IMG/VR virus record: IMGVR_UViG_3300008113_000014
Span: 1-64,000 of that record
Reading direction: 5' to 3' (one strand)
Source of the DNA: a virus
DNA length: 64,000 nucleotides
Shown here: piece after piece, positions 15,370-25,700 of the stretch
Layout of the letters: every line of letters starts with the position of its first letter
Numbering within the stretch: position 1 is the stretch's first letter
Notes under the pieces: generated by a model
Told to the model about the DNA's origin: nothing
The model's input: the letters and a program-made list of their open reading frames with translations, nothing else
Databases searched by the model: none
Program-made: the position numbers and the translations under genes

Positions 15370-18300
15370 TTATTCTGCTCCTGGAATAGTAAAGTATGGG
15401 AAGTAAGGCCCAGCAAAATAAGGTGGGAAGAATGGTCCAAAAGTAGGTGGGAAGAATGGTGGGAAGAATGGTGGGAAGAATGGTCCAAAAGTAGGTGGGA
15501 AGAATGGTGGGAAGAATGGTGCAGCCACACCCGTAGCTTGATTAACAACAGCCTGTGTTCCTGAAACGGTATTTTGATTTAATCCAACTACACTGATAGT
15601 ATATTGAGCATTAGAAACTAAACCAGTCAAAGCTCCAGAAGTGGTTGTTGTGGTAAATTTTGGGTATCCCGTAATTGAGACTGCACTACTAGTCCTAAAA
15701 ATATCAACATAAAATTGTGTAGCATTTGTTGATGACCAACTTGCTGTAAAACCATTTGAAGTAACATTTGTAATAGTAATAGCTGCTGGGCCTGATAATG
15801 TACAAAAAGACGTTGAAGAAGATACAGTATCACTAGCACTTGATATTACAGAAAGAGATGGTGAATAAATTGTATTTGCAGTCAAACCAGTTATTGATCT
15901 AGTAACCGCACTTGTTCCTGTATAAGGTGTAGATGGTGCTCCTGGAATTGATATAGAATAAGTTGATTGGTTTGTAGATCCCCACGAAAGTGTAGCAGAG
16001 GTAGCAGCAACTGCAGAAGATGAAAGTGCTGTAGATATTGTTGGAATAACCATTGATATTGATGATGCAGATCCAGTTCCTGTTGAGTTCTTTGCTCTAA
16101 CAAAAAAGTTGTTACTTCCAGATAAACCAGTTACGCTATATGTTCTTACATTTCCAATATCTGTATATCCAAGATTATTAATTTGAACTTCATAAGAAGT
16201 AACTGTGCCAGCAGGTGCGTCCCATGTAAATGTTTTTGATCCACCATTACCAGCAGATTTTGCTAAATTTGGTGGGGGCCCTGGAACTGCTGCTGATGTA
16301 GTAAATGATGACCCAGTAGTTGTTGCAGTATCTCCATTAGGTCCAGTTATTGTAAGAGTTGGGTTATAGGTTGTGCTTGGTGTTAATGCATTATTAACAG
16401 CATAAGTTGTTGCTGTAGTTCCAGTAAATGGACTTCCTGTAGCTCCTGGTATTGATAAAGAAAATGTAGATTGATTACTAGTATTATTTGTCCAGTTAAA
16501 TGCTGCACTGACTGATGTTACTGGATTTGCTGCTGGGAAAGAAGAAATAACTGGTGGAGTGAACTGTCCAGTGCTTGCTGATGAGCCTGCTCCTGAACCA
16601 TTATAAGCTCTTACCTGAAAAGTGTTTGCTCCATTAACAACTGTTAAAGCAACTGAGGTTGTTAAACCAATATCAATAAATCCAAGGTTATTAAGTTGAT
16701 ATTCATAACCAGTTGGTGTTGATCCTCCAGATGGTGCAGACCAAGTAAATGTTTTTGCTAGACCATTTCCAGTTGTTCTTTGAAGATTTGTTGGGGTTCC
16801 TGGTACTGGCGCTGCTGTAGTAAATGTTTGAGATGCTGATACAGTATCTCCAGTGCTAGATGCTACAGTCATTGTTGCCGTATAAGTTGTACTTCCAACA
16901 AACGCATTATTTATTGCATAAAATGTTCCAGAATCATTTCCAGTAAATGGTGTACCAGTAGCTCCTGGTATTGATAAAGAATAGCTTGACTGATAATTAG
17001 ATGTCCAATTAAATAAAGCTGATGTTGATGTTACTGGGCTTGGTGCTGGAAAAGTAAGAGTTGGTATAGTAAATTGTCCAGTGCTTACAGACGTTCCTGG
17101 TCCTGCTGCAGATCTTGCTCTTACTAAAAATGTTAAATTTTGCCCAGCTATATTTGTAAAAGATACAGACCTTGTTAGTCCTGTGCTTACCCAGCCTGCC
17201 CCACTTAAGTTATATTCATATGATGTAGGAGTTGTTCCAGATGATGGTGCGTCCCATGTAAATGTTTTATTTGTTCCATTGCCCAAAGTTCTTTGAAGAT
17301 TGGTTGGTGGGCCTGGTACTGGAGCAAGAGTAGTGAATGCAGTTCCTGTAACAGTGTGGGTATCTCCAGTACTAGAAGTAATTGTTAGTGTGGGAGTATA
17401 TGTTGTGCTTCCAACCAAATCTGTTGGTGGGGTAGTTGTTAGAGATTCCGTTGTTCCTGTATATGGAGAAGTTGCTCCTGCGGGAGATAAAGATAGAGAC
17501 CATGTTGCTTGATCATTAGATGCCCAATCAATTTCTGCTGCAGTAGAATTTCGTGTAAGCATAAATGGCGATGTTGTAACTCTTGGCACAGTAAATGATG
17601 GAGTTAATACAGCTGAGCTTTCAGCAGTTGGACCAACAGACTTTACTGAAAAAACATTTTGTGATCCATAGACTGTTGTTATTGAAACACTAGTTAGCAA
17701 GTTATTGCTTATCCATCCTGAATCACCAAATGGACTAGTATATCTATACTCATACCGTGTAATTGTTCCACCACCTACTGGATCTACCCAGCTAAATGTC
17801 TTTGATGTGCCATTTCCTAACGTTCTTTGTAGGTTTGTAGGTGGATTTGGAGGTGTCTGTAGTGGACCCCTAACAGCAAATTGCTTAATTCCGTAATCCA
17901 CTCCTATACTATAATCTGTTCCACTATTTTTTTGTGTGTCAACAGCATAGTAGTATGTATTTTCTGGAAGAGTAGATGGTGTAACTACAGAAGATGTTAC
18001 GGTATATATTCCTGATGATAATGTTGGAGTTGAAGTGGTTACTCCAGAAGTTACCTCTGTTCCATATGTTGCTATATTTGAAGTATTGTATGTTCCAGAT
18101 GTTGCTGTATACCACTTTACAGAGCTTCTTGTTGAGTCTGGAAGGTATTCTTGTGCACCATTCCAAGATGATGTGTAGTATAGTGTTGTAGGAAGACTAG
18201 TAACTACTCCTATTATAGATGGTGTAGTTCCAGATTTAGGCTCTGGCTCATTTCTTATTACTGGAATTCTATATCCGACACCTGTTTCTGTGTTGTCGGA

Positions 18301-18777
18301 GCTATCTTCTCCATTTGCATTGCTTGATGTTACAGCAGTAACTGTTAATAATAGATACTTACCGTCAAAGTTTGCTTGATCACACACAACAGATGCGTAT
18401 GAACCAGACATAGTTCTTTCAGATACTAAAGTTGTGTATGGACCAGTATCTAAGATCCCTGAAGTAGACCCCTCAACTTTATATCTATAAGAAGATATTG
18501 TTTCTCCATTGCCAACCCAAACACCCCTTTGTGCATAAACTGTTTCACCAAATATAATTGGATAAACAAGAGGTGAATTACCTGCAGTGTCTGATGAAAA
18601 AAATGGAGCTGTTGTTGTGTATGGTCCAGACTTTGGCCAGAATTGAACCCAGCCAGAAACCTTTTTAATAAATCCCTTTTTTACCTGTGCCCAGGTACCA
18701 CTAGTACCCCCTGGTTTTTTTACATCAAATCTTTTTACTTTGGTCCACCCAGATGGCTTCTTTGCATAAAATGGCAT
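15370..18777 (-). CDS. Fibronectin-repeat tail fibre with proline-aromatic tail
   Basis: An 1135-residue fibre-like protein. The N-terminus (MPFYAKKPSGW) has repeated basic W-x-x-V-K elements. From about residue 310 four repeating modules of roughly 170-180 residues follow, each starting P-P-x-N-L-x-[RK] with F-[ST]-W, typical of fibronectin type III-like beta sandwiches alternating with a second beta domain. The last 50 residues are a low-complexity proline-aromatic tract (FFPP units, PTFGPFF) ending PYFPYFTIPGAE. The same terminal motif ends the gene at the right edge of the window. It is probably exposed on the virion and binds the host surface. Its ATG overlaps the stop of the upstream gene (TAATG). 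Confidence 0.85.
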   Translation of the reverse strand: MPFYAKKPSGWTKVKRFDVKKPGGTSGTWAQVKKGFIKKVSGWVQFWPKSGPYTTTAPFFSSDTAGNSPLVYPIIFGETVYAQRGVWVGNGETISSYRYKVEGSTSGILDTGPYTTLVSERTMSGSYASVVCDQANFDGKYLLLTVTAVTSSNANGEDSSDNTETGVGYRIPVIRNEPEPKSGTTPSIIGVVTSLPTTLYYTSSWNGAQEYLPDSTRSSVKWYTATSGTYNTSNIATYGTEVTSGVTTSTPTLSSGIYTVTSSVVTPSTLPENTYYYAVDTQKNSGTDYSIGVDYGIKQFAVRGPLQTPPNPPTNLQRTLGNGTSKTFSWVDPVGGGTITRYEYRYTSPFGDSGWISNNLLTSVSITTVYGSQNVFSVKSVGPTAESSAVLTPSFTVPRVTTSPFMLTRNSTAAEIDWASNDQATWSLSLSPAGATSPYTGTTESLTTTPPTDLVGSTTYTPTLTITSSTGDTHTVTGTAFTTLAPVPGPPTNLQRTLGNGTNKTFTWDAPSSGTTPTSYEYNLSGAGWVSTGLTRSVSFTNIAGQNLTFLVRARSAAGPGTSVSTGQFTIPTLTFPAPSPVTSTSALFNWTSNYQSSYSLSIPGATGTPFTGNDSGTFYAINNAFVGSTTYTATMTVASSTGDTVSASQTFTTAAPVPGTPTNLQRTTGNGLAKTFTWSAPSGGSTPTGYEYQLNNLGFIDIGLTTSVALTVVNGANTFQVRAYNGSGAGSSASTGQFTPPVISSFPAANPVTSVSAAFNWTNNTSNQSTFSLSIPGATGSPFTGTTATTYAVNNALTPSTTYNPTLTITGPNGDTATTTGSSFTTSAAVPGPPPNLAKSAGNGGSKTFTWDAPAGTVTSYEVQINNLGYTDIGNVRTYSVTGLSGSNNFFVRAKNSTGTGSASSISMVIPTISTALSSSAVAATSATLSWGSTNQSTYSISIPGAPSTPYTGTSAVTRSITGLTANTIYSPSLSVISSASDTVSSSTSFCTLSGPAAITITNVTSNGFTASWSSTNATQFYVDIFRTSSAVSITGYPKFTTTTTSGALTGLVSNAQYTISVVGLNQNTVSGTQAVVNQATGVAAPFFPPFFPPTFGPFFPPFFPPFFPPTFGPFFPPYFAGPYFPYFTIPGAE
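15409..15522 (-). repeat. Tandem repeats coding FFPP units
   Basis: Near-perfect direct repeats of a 12-base unit (GGTGGGAAGAAT on the plus strand) interrupted by copies of TGGTCCAAAAGTA. They encode the FFPP/PTFGPFF tract. Such repeats can change copy number by slippage. Confidence 0.8.
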
Positions 18778-21700
18778 TAGAACATCACCGCAAGATCTCC
18801 TTGCACACCCATAGTATCTGAAGGTCCGCTAGTAAGGGTCACATTAACCTTGGTTAAATCTAAGTAGTAAACTGCCATTCCAAGCTGTGCTTCACCGCTT
18901 ACAGGATCTTCAATAATCATTCTTTGTCTTGGTGGATAACCAAGTGGGCTAACCCCTCTGTAATAAGGGTTGCTTCTGTAATCAGCCATGTCAAAAGCTA
19001 ATGCTCTTGGAATACCAGTAATTGAAACCTTGGTATCATTAATTACTATTTTTGATGCTCCACCATACGCACTTACTTCACTTGTTGTGTTAGATGTTTT
19101 TCCAGATGCTAGAGTGATTGATGTTGAGTCAAATGTTTGGTAAATAGAATCTGTTGACTGTAGTCTAATACCAGATGAATTAAAACGCTGCCAAATAGCT
19201 GCTGTTGATTGTATTAAAATTCCATCTGTGTTAAGTGTTTGACTAACAGTGCCAATAGCCTGCAGTTTAATATAGTTATTATTAAATTCTTGATAAGTGT
19301 CAGCATCTATTCTAATTAAAATTCCCTGAGAATTAAATACCGCACCTATATCAGTAGTTGCTTTTATAAGTACTTGGTTTTCATCTGCTGTGCCATCTGT
19401 TCCTGTAATGTTAATAAAAGTATTTGAGTCAGCACTTAATTTAATCTTCTTATTTGTAAAAGATGCCCATGCCCCATATGCTGTAGTTGGTGAGTATGGT
19501 GCTCCAGACTCTTTTGATGTATAAAATAACATTGATGCTGTACCGCTTGGAATTGCAGGATTAAGTTTATTTCCAGTTCGTGTTAAGTCTCCACGATCTA
19601 AAAGTAAACCAAGGTCTGGGCTAACAGAAAGCTGAATACCAGTATCTGTTGCAGTAACAAAAGGCTTGCTTGAACCAGTAGTGAAGTAATCCCATGCTCC
19701 AACAAATATACCAGTTCCAGTTGTTACATTTCCCCAATAATCTTTATAGCTTGATCCTGCAGAAATGTATGGTCCATTTACTGGTCCAGATGGGTTGATT
19801 CCTAATGCAAGATCACCAACTGTCCAAGGAGGAGTTGCACTTGGGCTAGTTAAGTATATGTTATTATTTCTTGGAACAAGGTATGCTGTTGGACCAGACG
19901 CTCCTGTTTTTAATGATATATATCCATGATCTCCATCCAGAGTCATGGCTCCTAGTGGTCCAGTACTAGAAACTGTTCCTTTGATTACTGCTTGATTTGC
20001 ATAAAGCTTTCCACCAATAGTTACTCTAAATGGATTAGTATCAGAGTTTGGATCAGTAGTACCAGCCCAAAAAACTGAATGGTTAAGATCATTTCCTGGA
20101 CTATTAATACCCGCTAAGCTTGATGAGATAGCAGAGTTTGATACAGCAATATAACCATTAGATGAATCAAGAATAATGTTACCCTTGCCAACAATAGAAG
20201 TTTTTTGAATCTTGCTGGAGTCAACTTGCCATCCACCAATATTTGCACTCTTTGTAGTAAATAAACCAGTCTCCGCATTAATTGTTGTTATATCTCTAGT
20301 TGTTGAAGAGTTAAACGCTAGCCCATCTTTATTTAATACAAACCCAGTTCCAGTAATTAATATAACTGATCCAACTGAATCAGTAAGCGCTGCATTGGTT
20401 GTATTTGTTACAGTAAATGTAGTTGGTGTCTGTGCTGTTACTCTAAACTTACCGTTGTATCCTTGAGGAAGTAAGCCAGAGATTAGGACGTCATCTCCTA
20501 CAACGTATCCGTGGTTTGCTGTTGTTGTATAAATTGCTGTTGATGCTGTATATGTAACTGCAGATATTGAAAATACTGTTGGTGGTGTAATAAATGATTG
20601 AAGTGATCCTCCACCAGCAATTGTTACATTACCGCTGAATGTTCCTTTTCTTGCAGATATGTTTCCATCAATTAAAAAATCACTGCCATCCCAAGACAAA
20701 TAGTTAGATGTGCTGCCACCTACTTTTAACCTTGCACTGTTTGTTGCATTGATATACCAATAGTTGCTATCATCAAAGTATAAGCCTTTATTTGTGTTTA
20801 CCCCTCCTACACCAACACCAAATTGAAATGGACCTGCTGTGATGTAGTTTGATACAGAAGGTGTTCCACTTACTGTAACATCGGGACCAACAACATAATT
20901 TGTAGATGTATTGTTGTATTGGTCATAAGTTGCAACTGCTATTTTATATGTTGATCCTACTGCAAGGCCACCAAGTCTATATTTAAGTGCAGTGCCTGGA
21001 GAATCTGCATAAGAAAAGGTTGTACCACCATCATTACTAAATCTAATTCTATATCCACGTATATCTCCTGTGGTAACTGCTCCCCACTGTATATCTGCAT
21101 AAGCATTAAATCCTAAGAATCCGCTTGTATCAATACCGCCAGATACTGTAACTGATCCTGCTGCAACATCAGGTGGTCCTTCATTATCTGCAACTACAGG
21201 ACTTAGTGGTGTAACAACTTTTGGATCACAAAATAAAGTATAAATTCCACCCTCTGATGCAAACCTTGCCATTGCCCAACGCTTGTTAGAATTTTGAGTT
21301 AAAACATTTGCTGGGTTTAAGCTACTAAAATATACTCTGCTATAGTTTGTTGGAGTAATTCCATCTTCTGCAAATATAACAGCAGGAGCAGTTGTTTCTG
21401 TACTTTCTATTTCCCAAACATCTAATGCATCAAATGGACCCTCTGTTGGTGTTGTATAAGCAACACTATACCCATTGCTTATTCCAGTTAGTGTTATTAC
21501 TGGTACTGGCAAGTTTAATACATATGCCCCAACACTTAGAGCACAAATTGTTTGACTAATATTATTTAGTGGATCTGCAACTAAAACACAAACAGACGTT
21601 ATTTTTGTTCTAAACAAACCAAAAGTTAGCTTATTTAGTGCTTTTGTAAAAATAGCTGTTTGTGAAGTTGATGTTTTATTTGGAAGAAAAGAATTCATTG

Positions 21701-22142
21701 GGGTTCTTCTTGTAACACCATCTGCAGTTACTTCTAAAATAAACTGTGATATTGTTACGTTATATTCATTAGCACCATCCCAGTCAAAACTTACAACAAG
21801 GTTGTCTCCAGACCAAGCAGCAGTTACATTTGCTGGATTTGTTGGAACAATAATAAAAGGACCAGATCCTCCAGGGTAAGTTTGAGGCTCTTTGTTATCT
21901 CCAGGCCAAGTTATATTTGCTGGGAAGTATGGAGGAATTACATTCTTATCAGTTGCTGCTGCGCCTGCAAAATCACCACCAAAAAAAATTGCCTTTCCTT
22001 CTGCACCAATAATTTCAATTTCTGATCCAATGCGAGATTGAGTTTGTTTTAAATTTTCCCAAGATACTCTTGGGTCATCAACATCAATGGATACTGTTGG
22101 ATTTTTTGCAACAGATTTATTATTTTTGTATTTTGAGGTCAA
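18777..22142 (-). CDS. Large tail fibre/minor tail protein
   Basis: An 1121-residue protein beginning at a TTG (22142), which is the first possible start after the preceding stop. The N-terminus has a short Lys-rich lead, then V-S-I-D-V-D-D-P-R-V-S-W. Fibronectin-like beta domains are seen in the first 450 residues (for example the segment around FSWDW and the DIRGYRIRFSNDGG part). The middle has a G-x-I-S-A-R-K-G-T-F-S-G-N-V-T motif, common in phage tip and fibre proteins where beta-helix shafts begin, and later sections repeat I-Q-S-T / L-Q-S-T segments. Probably the central fibre or tip protein. Confidence 0.75.
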   Translation of the reverse strand: MTSKYKNNKSVAKNPTVSIDVDDPRVSWENLKQTQSRIGSEIEIIGAEGKAIFFGGDFAGAAATDKNVIPPYFPANITWPGDNKEPQTYPGGSGPFIIVPTNPANVTAAWSGDNLVVSFDWDGANEYNVTISQFILEVTADGVTRRTPMNSFLPNKTSTSQTAIFTKALNKLTFGLFRTKITSVCVLVADPLNNISQTICALSVGAYVLNLPVPVITLTGISNGYSVAYTTPTEGPFDALDVWEIESTETTAPAVIFAEDGITPTNYSRVYFSSLNPANVLTQNSNKRWAMARFASEGGIYTLFCDPKVVTPLSPVVADNEGPPDVAAGSVTVSGGIDTSGFLGFNAYADIQWGAVTTGDIRGYRIRFSNDGGTTFSYADSPGTALKYRLGGLAVGSTYKIAVATYDQYNNTSTNYVVGPDVTVSGTPSVSNYITAGPFQFGVGVGGVNTNKGLYFDDSNYWYINATNSARLKVGGSTSNYLSWDGSDFLIDGNISARKGTFSGNVTIAGGGSLQSFITPPTVFSISAVTYTASTAIYTTTANHGYVVGDDVLISGLLPQGYNGKFRVTAQTPTTFTVTNTTNAALTDSVGSVILITGTGFVLNKDGLAFNSSTTRDITTINAETGLFTTKSANIGGWQVDSSKIQKTSIVGKGNIILDSSNGYIAVSNSAISSSLAGINSPGNDLNHSVFWAGTTDPNSDTNPFRVTIGGKLYANQAVIKGTVSSTGPLGAMTLDGDHGYISLKTGASGPTAYLVPRNNNIYLTSPSATPPWTVGDLALGINPSGPVNGPYISAGSSYKDYWGNVTTGTGIFVGAWDYFTTGSSKPFVTATDTGIQLSVSPDLGLLLDRGDLTRTGNKLNPAIPSGTASMLFYTSKESGAPYSPTTAYGAWASFTNKKIKLSADSNTFINITGTDGTADENQVLIKATTDIGAVFNSQGILIRIDADTYQEFNNNYIKLQAIGTVSQTLNTDGILIQSTAAIWQRFNSSGIRLQSTDSIYQTFDSTSITLASGKTSNTTSEVSAYGGASKIVINDTKVSITGIPRALAFDMADYRSNPYYRGVSPLGYPPRQRMIIEDPVSGEAQLGMAVYYLDLTKVNVTLTSGPSDTMGVQGDLAVMF

Positions 22143-22154
22143 AATGACACCAGA

Positions 22155-22697
22155 TTATCTTGGGCCTAATGCTGACCAATTAAGAAAAAAACTATTGTTT
22201 GCTGGTATTACAAGTGGACGCTTTGTTGAGGTTGCTTCATCTGGAGTAGCTATAGCTCTGTTAATTCTAAAACTAAAATTATTTGGAGTAATATTAAACA
22301 AGCTAAACATTACATCATGGTTTTTATCTCCAAGTGATGCGATGCTTGAATGACCAAACTGTATTGAAGCTGTCATTATTGGCCTTGCATTAAAAACCGT
22401 GCTTCCATCCTGTTGAAAATCTATTGTTTTATAAACTACTTGACCGTAAGAATCTGGAACAGCGCTCATTTCACTCATAAGGACTTTGGTTCTTCCGTAT
22501 AATATTTTTTGTGTTCCTGGATTAAAAGTGTTTACAAAGTCAGCCTCGCCGTTATAGTCAATTTGTGAAGCTGTACCACTACCAACATTATTGGTAAGTG
22601 AAAGAATGCTATCATCATGAGCATTAACAACATTAATGACGCTTTGCCAAGCAGCAAGGTCTATAATCTGTGGGTCTGATATTTTTACATATGGCAT
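22155..22697 (-). CDS. Small tail protein (180 aa)
   Basis: Starts MPYVKISDPQ with an AGGAG site and its own extended -10 element. Its N-terminal helix (IIDLAAWQSVINVVNAHD) is of a type found in short tail-tip connector proteins that trimerise, followed by beta-rich sequence with V-V-Y-K-T-I-D-F. It lies between two very large tail proteins. Role by position only. Confidence 0.65.
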   Translation of the reverse strand: MPYVKISDPQIIDLAAWQSVINVVNAHDDSILSLTNNVGSGTASQIDYNGEADFVNTFNPGTQKILYGRTKVLMSEMSAVPDSYGQVVYKTIDFQQDGSTVFNARPIMTASIQFGHSSIASLGDKNHDVMFSLFNITPNNFSFRINRAIATPDEATSTKRPLVIPANNSFFLNWSALGPR

Positions 22698-22718
22698 TTG
22701 TTATCTCCTATTCTATTA

Positions 22719-22724
22719 ATTATA
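22719..22724 (-). promoter_or_regulatory. Extended -10 promoter before 180-aa tail gene
   Basis: Minus-strand TGGTATAAT in the 43-base gap between tail genes, followed by a short leader with AGGAG and the ATG at 22697. Confidence 0.55.
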
Positions 22725-22740
22725 CCACGCTGAGTGGCCT

Positions 22741-25700
22741 CTATTGCTTGATCCTGCTCAAGGTTAAGCTTGTGCTTAAGCCATTTTCAAAGCTATGGGA
22801 TATCGCAGTTACTACGTGCTTTTGATTTAGCATACCGTTTAAATTATAAGAAAGGGTGACTGTATCTCCAATTTGAACTAATGGATTTCCAAAGATTTCT
22901 AACGTTGTAGTAATGGCAAATCCATCCAGAGATGATTCAACAAGCTTTAGCATTTTTTGACCTGCAAACTTTGACTGTACCCATTCTGAATCAAGTTGAG
23001 CAACATCGTTTTGATTTGCTTCATCAATTAAAGCCTCAAGGATATCTGGCTCAGAAGAAGCAATGATCTCGTTAGTCCAAAGCTTTAGATTTATCTTAGC
23101 CTTAACAACTTCATTTGGTTCGTTAGTTAACAGAACCATGTGAAGTGAGTTATTAGCCAAAGCCATTCTTGCTCTAAATCCTGTATTTAACGGTGTTGAG
23201 TATGCAACTGATTCTTGTGTAACGATCTTTTTTAAAGCAAATGCTTGCTGCTCTTTACTGGTTCCTGGATGGTAAACTACTGCATATTGGATAGGAAGAA
23301 AATCAACTGATACGGCTGCTGGAGTTGAATATTGAACATCGTAAAATGTTATTCCTGAGACTTCTGGAGTAGTCTGCATTATATAGCTTAAAGAGTTTAA
23401 AGACAATGGTTGATTTTGAACAATACCATTTAAAAATTCTGTTTCTTGATAAAAATATCCTGCATTTCTTGACATCAATGGCTTTTCTGTTGCATGTATT
23501 TCTCTTAAGTTAGCAACAACAGAACCAGAACTAGTTAGTCCAGGGTAAGAAACATCTGGTATTGCTCTTGGAACAGATGATGCATAGAATCCAAAACTTT
23601 TTGATTCTCCATACATGTTGGGAACAGTTACCTTTTGTCTAACTCTTGATCTTTTATTTATTTCAGGAGCTTTCCAATCCGCTACACTGGTTGATGTATC
23701 AGGTATTTGCCAAGATGTAATCTCTATATTATTTAAGAAAATAGTTAGAGCTGTATTTGGATCTTCAATAGTTCCATTTTCTCCATCTGAGCCATCTGTT
23801 TTATTAAGAACAACCCTTAGATTAAAAATTGGATCAAAAACATAGCCGTATTTTGGAGCGGGTGCAATAGCATTTGGGTAGTTCTTAAATATTCTTGGTA
23901 GCTTGTTTAATGCATTGTTACACTGAGAAGTCACATCAGAATAACTATACAAGGTTGTTGAATCGTAAATAGCCATTATGTATGTGTAGCGTGGTGGATC
24001 GTATGGTATGCCAAGATTTGGATTAGTAGCACTAAACTTAATCATTTCAACAAATAGTGGCTGTAACGATCCAGTACTGCTTTGATTAATATAAAGGCCA
24101 GCTGCTGCTTGATCCTGATCTGGTATATCAAACTTTACTGAATATGTTTTATAAGATCTAGATGTTTCACTAGATGGGCACACAGCAATCTTAGTGTTGC
24201 TACTACCTTGACTTATTATTCCAAGTTTTGTAACATTTGGAAGGTTTATGTTATCAGCGTTGTCGTGGTTATTTGTTATTGTAGTATTACCAGTAGATGT
24301 AGAAAAAGCAAAAGAGCTACTGATTGTTTTTTCTGTTAGACCTTTACTAGATAAGGATGTTATTCGTGAATGACTTGTAGGCAATGTTCCATACATTCCA
24401 CGTTGAACGTTAGTAATGTTTCCTGTAGGAGTTATTAGTATGTCATCGTTTTGTTCTTGTCTTACTCCTTCAACCAATGATTGGCTATCATTAACTACAA
24501 GTTCTACTGTATTTGTTTTAATGAAATCAGTAATTTCTGATGATAGCTCCAGGCTATTTTTAATAGAAACAGTTTTAGATTGTGTTTCATCTGAAAGAGA
24601 AGATATCTCGTACTCTTTATACTGAAAAGACATAATCTCGCCCTCTACTGCTACATATCCATTAGTATCCATATTAAAAGTGTGGAATATATCCAGTAAA
24701 TCATTTTTATTAATAGTTAAAACATTAGAATCAGAAGACATGCTTTCTTTTAAATAATTAAATCCAAGTGAATCAGCAGACTGCTGCTCCCATACAACGT
24801 CATTGGATGTTGTATAGATAAACGAAGGCGAATCTTTTATTTTAAGATTTTTTACATTTTGTAATGATGGTGATTGTTTAACTCTTGGTGTTTGGTATCT
24901 TAAAGATATTTTTCCTGGTTTTTGTGCATTTGATATTGATACCCCCTTTTGCTGTATGTCTGCTTCTGATATAGTAAGTCCTTCAGATGTGTTAGACAAG
25001 ATGTCAAAGAGACTCAAGAATCTCATTATTCCATACTCATCAATATATGCACCAATTTGATATGCAACAAAGATATCATTAAGAGCATCAATAATTGTTT
25101 TATCTCTTGAGTTAACATAGTAATAAGATATATCAAGTGGTTGTGACTTGTTGTTGCATATTCTATATAATGAGTCATAGTCATAGTCAGTAAATCCTGC
25201 AAGATCAAGAATATCGGTTATTATTTCAAATACCGTTTTTAAATTTGCAACGTAGTCTGGAGAAGGCTTTGACTGCAAATACTTAGATACATCATATGCT
25301 TGGACTGTTACATCTTGAATATCATTTTCTTTCCAAGAATCTGAGTAGAATACTCCTGCTGGTATGTAAACATTTGAATGAGCTGTAGCAGATGCTCCAA
25401 GAACTGCGCTGCTGCGTAAATGAAAATTAACATAAAACTTAATGTTATTTCTTAGCATATTAGAAAGAATAGTTAGCGAGTTATCACTTTGGTTTGAAAA
25501 GATAGGAACAATAGATCCATTCTTAGTTGCTGGTATTCCAGAAAAAGTTATATTAACATCATTTGAGTTCATTGAAGATATAGGCAACACAGTGTTTGAT
25601 CCATCTAAAGATTTTTCTAAATCTAATCCAGTTACAAAGTCTGACAAATCAACTTCAAGTCTAGGAGATACTTCTATCAAATGCATTCTCTTTAAGTCTG

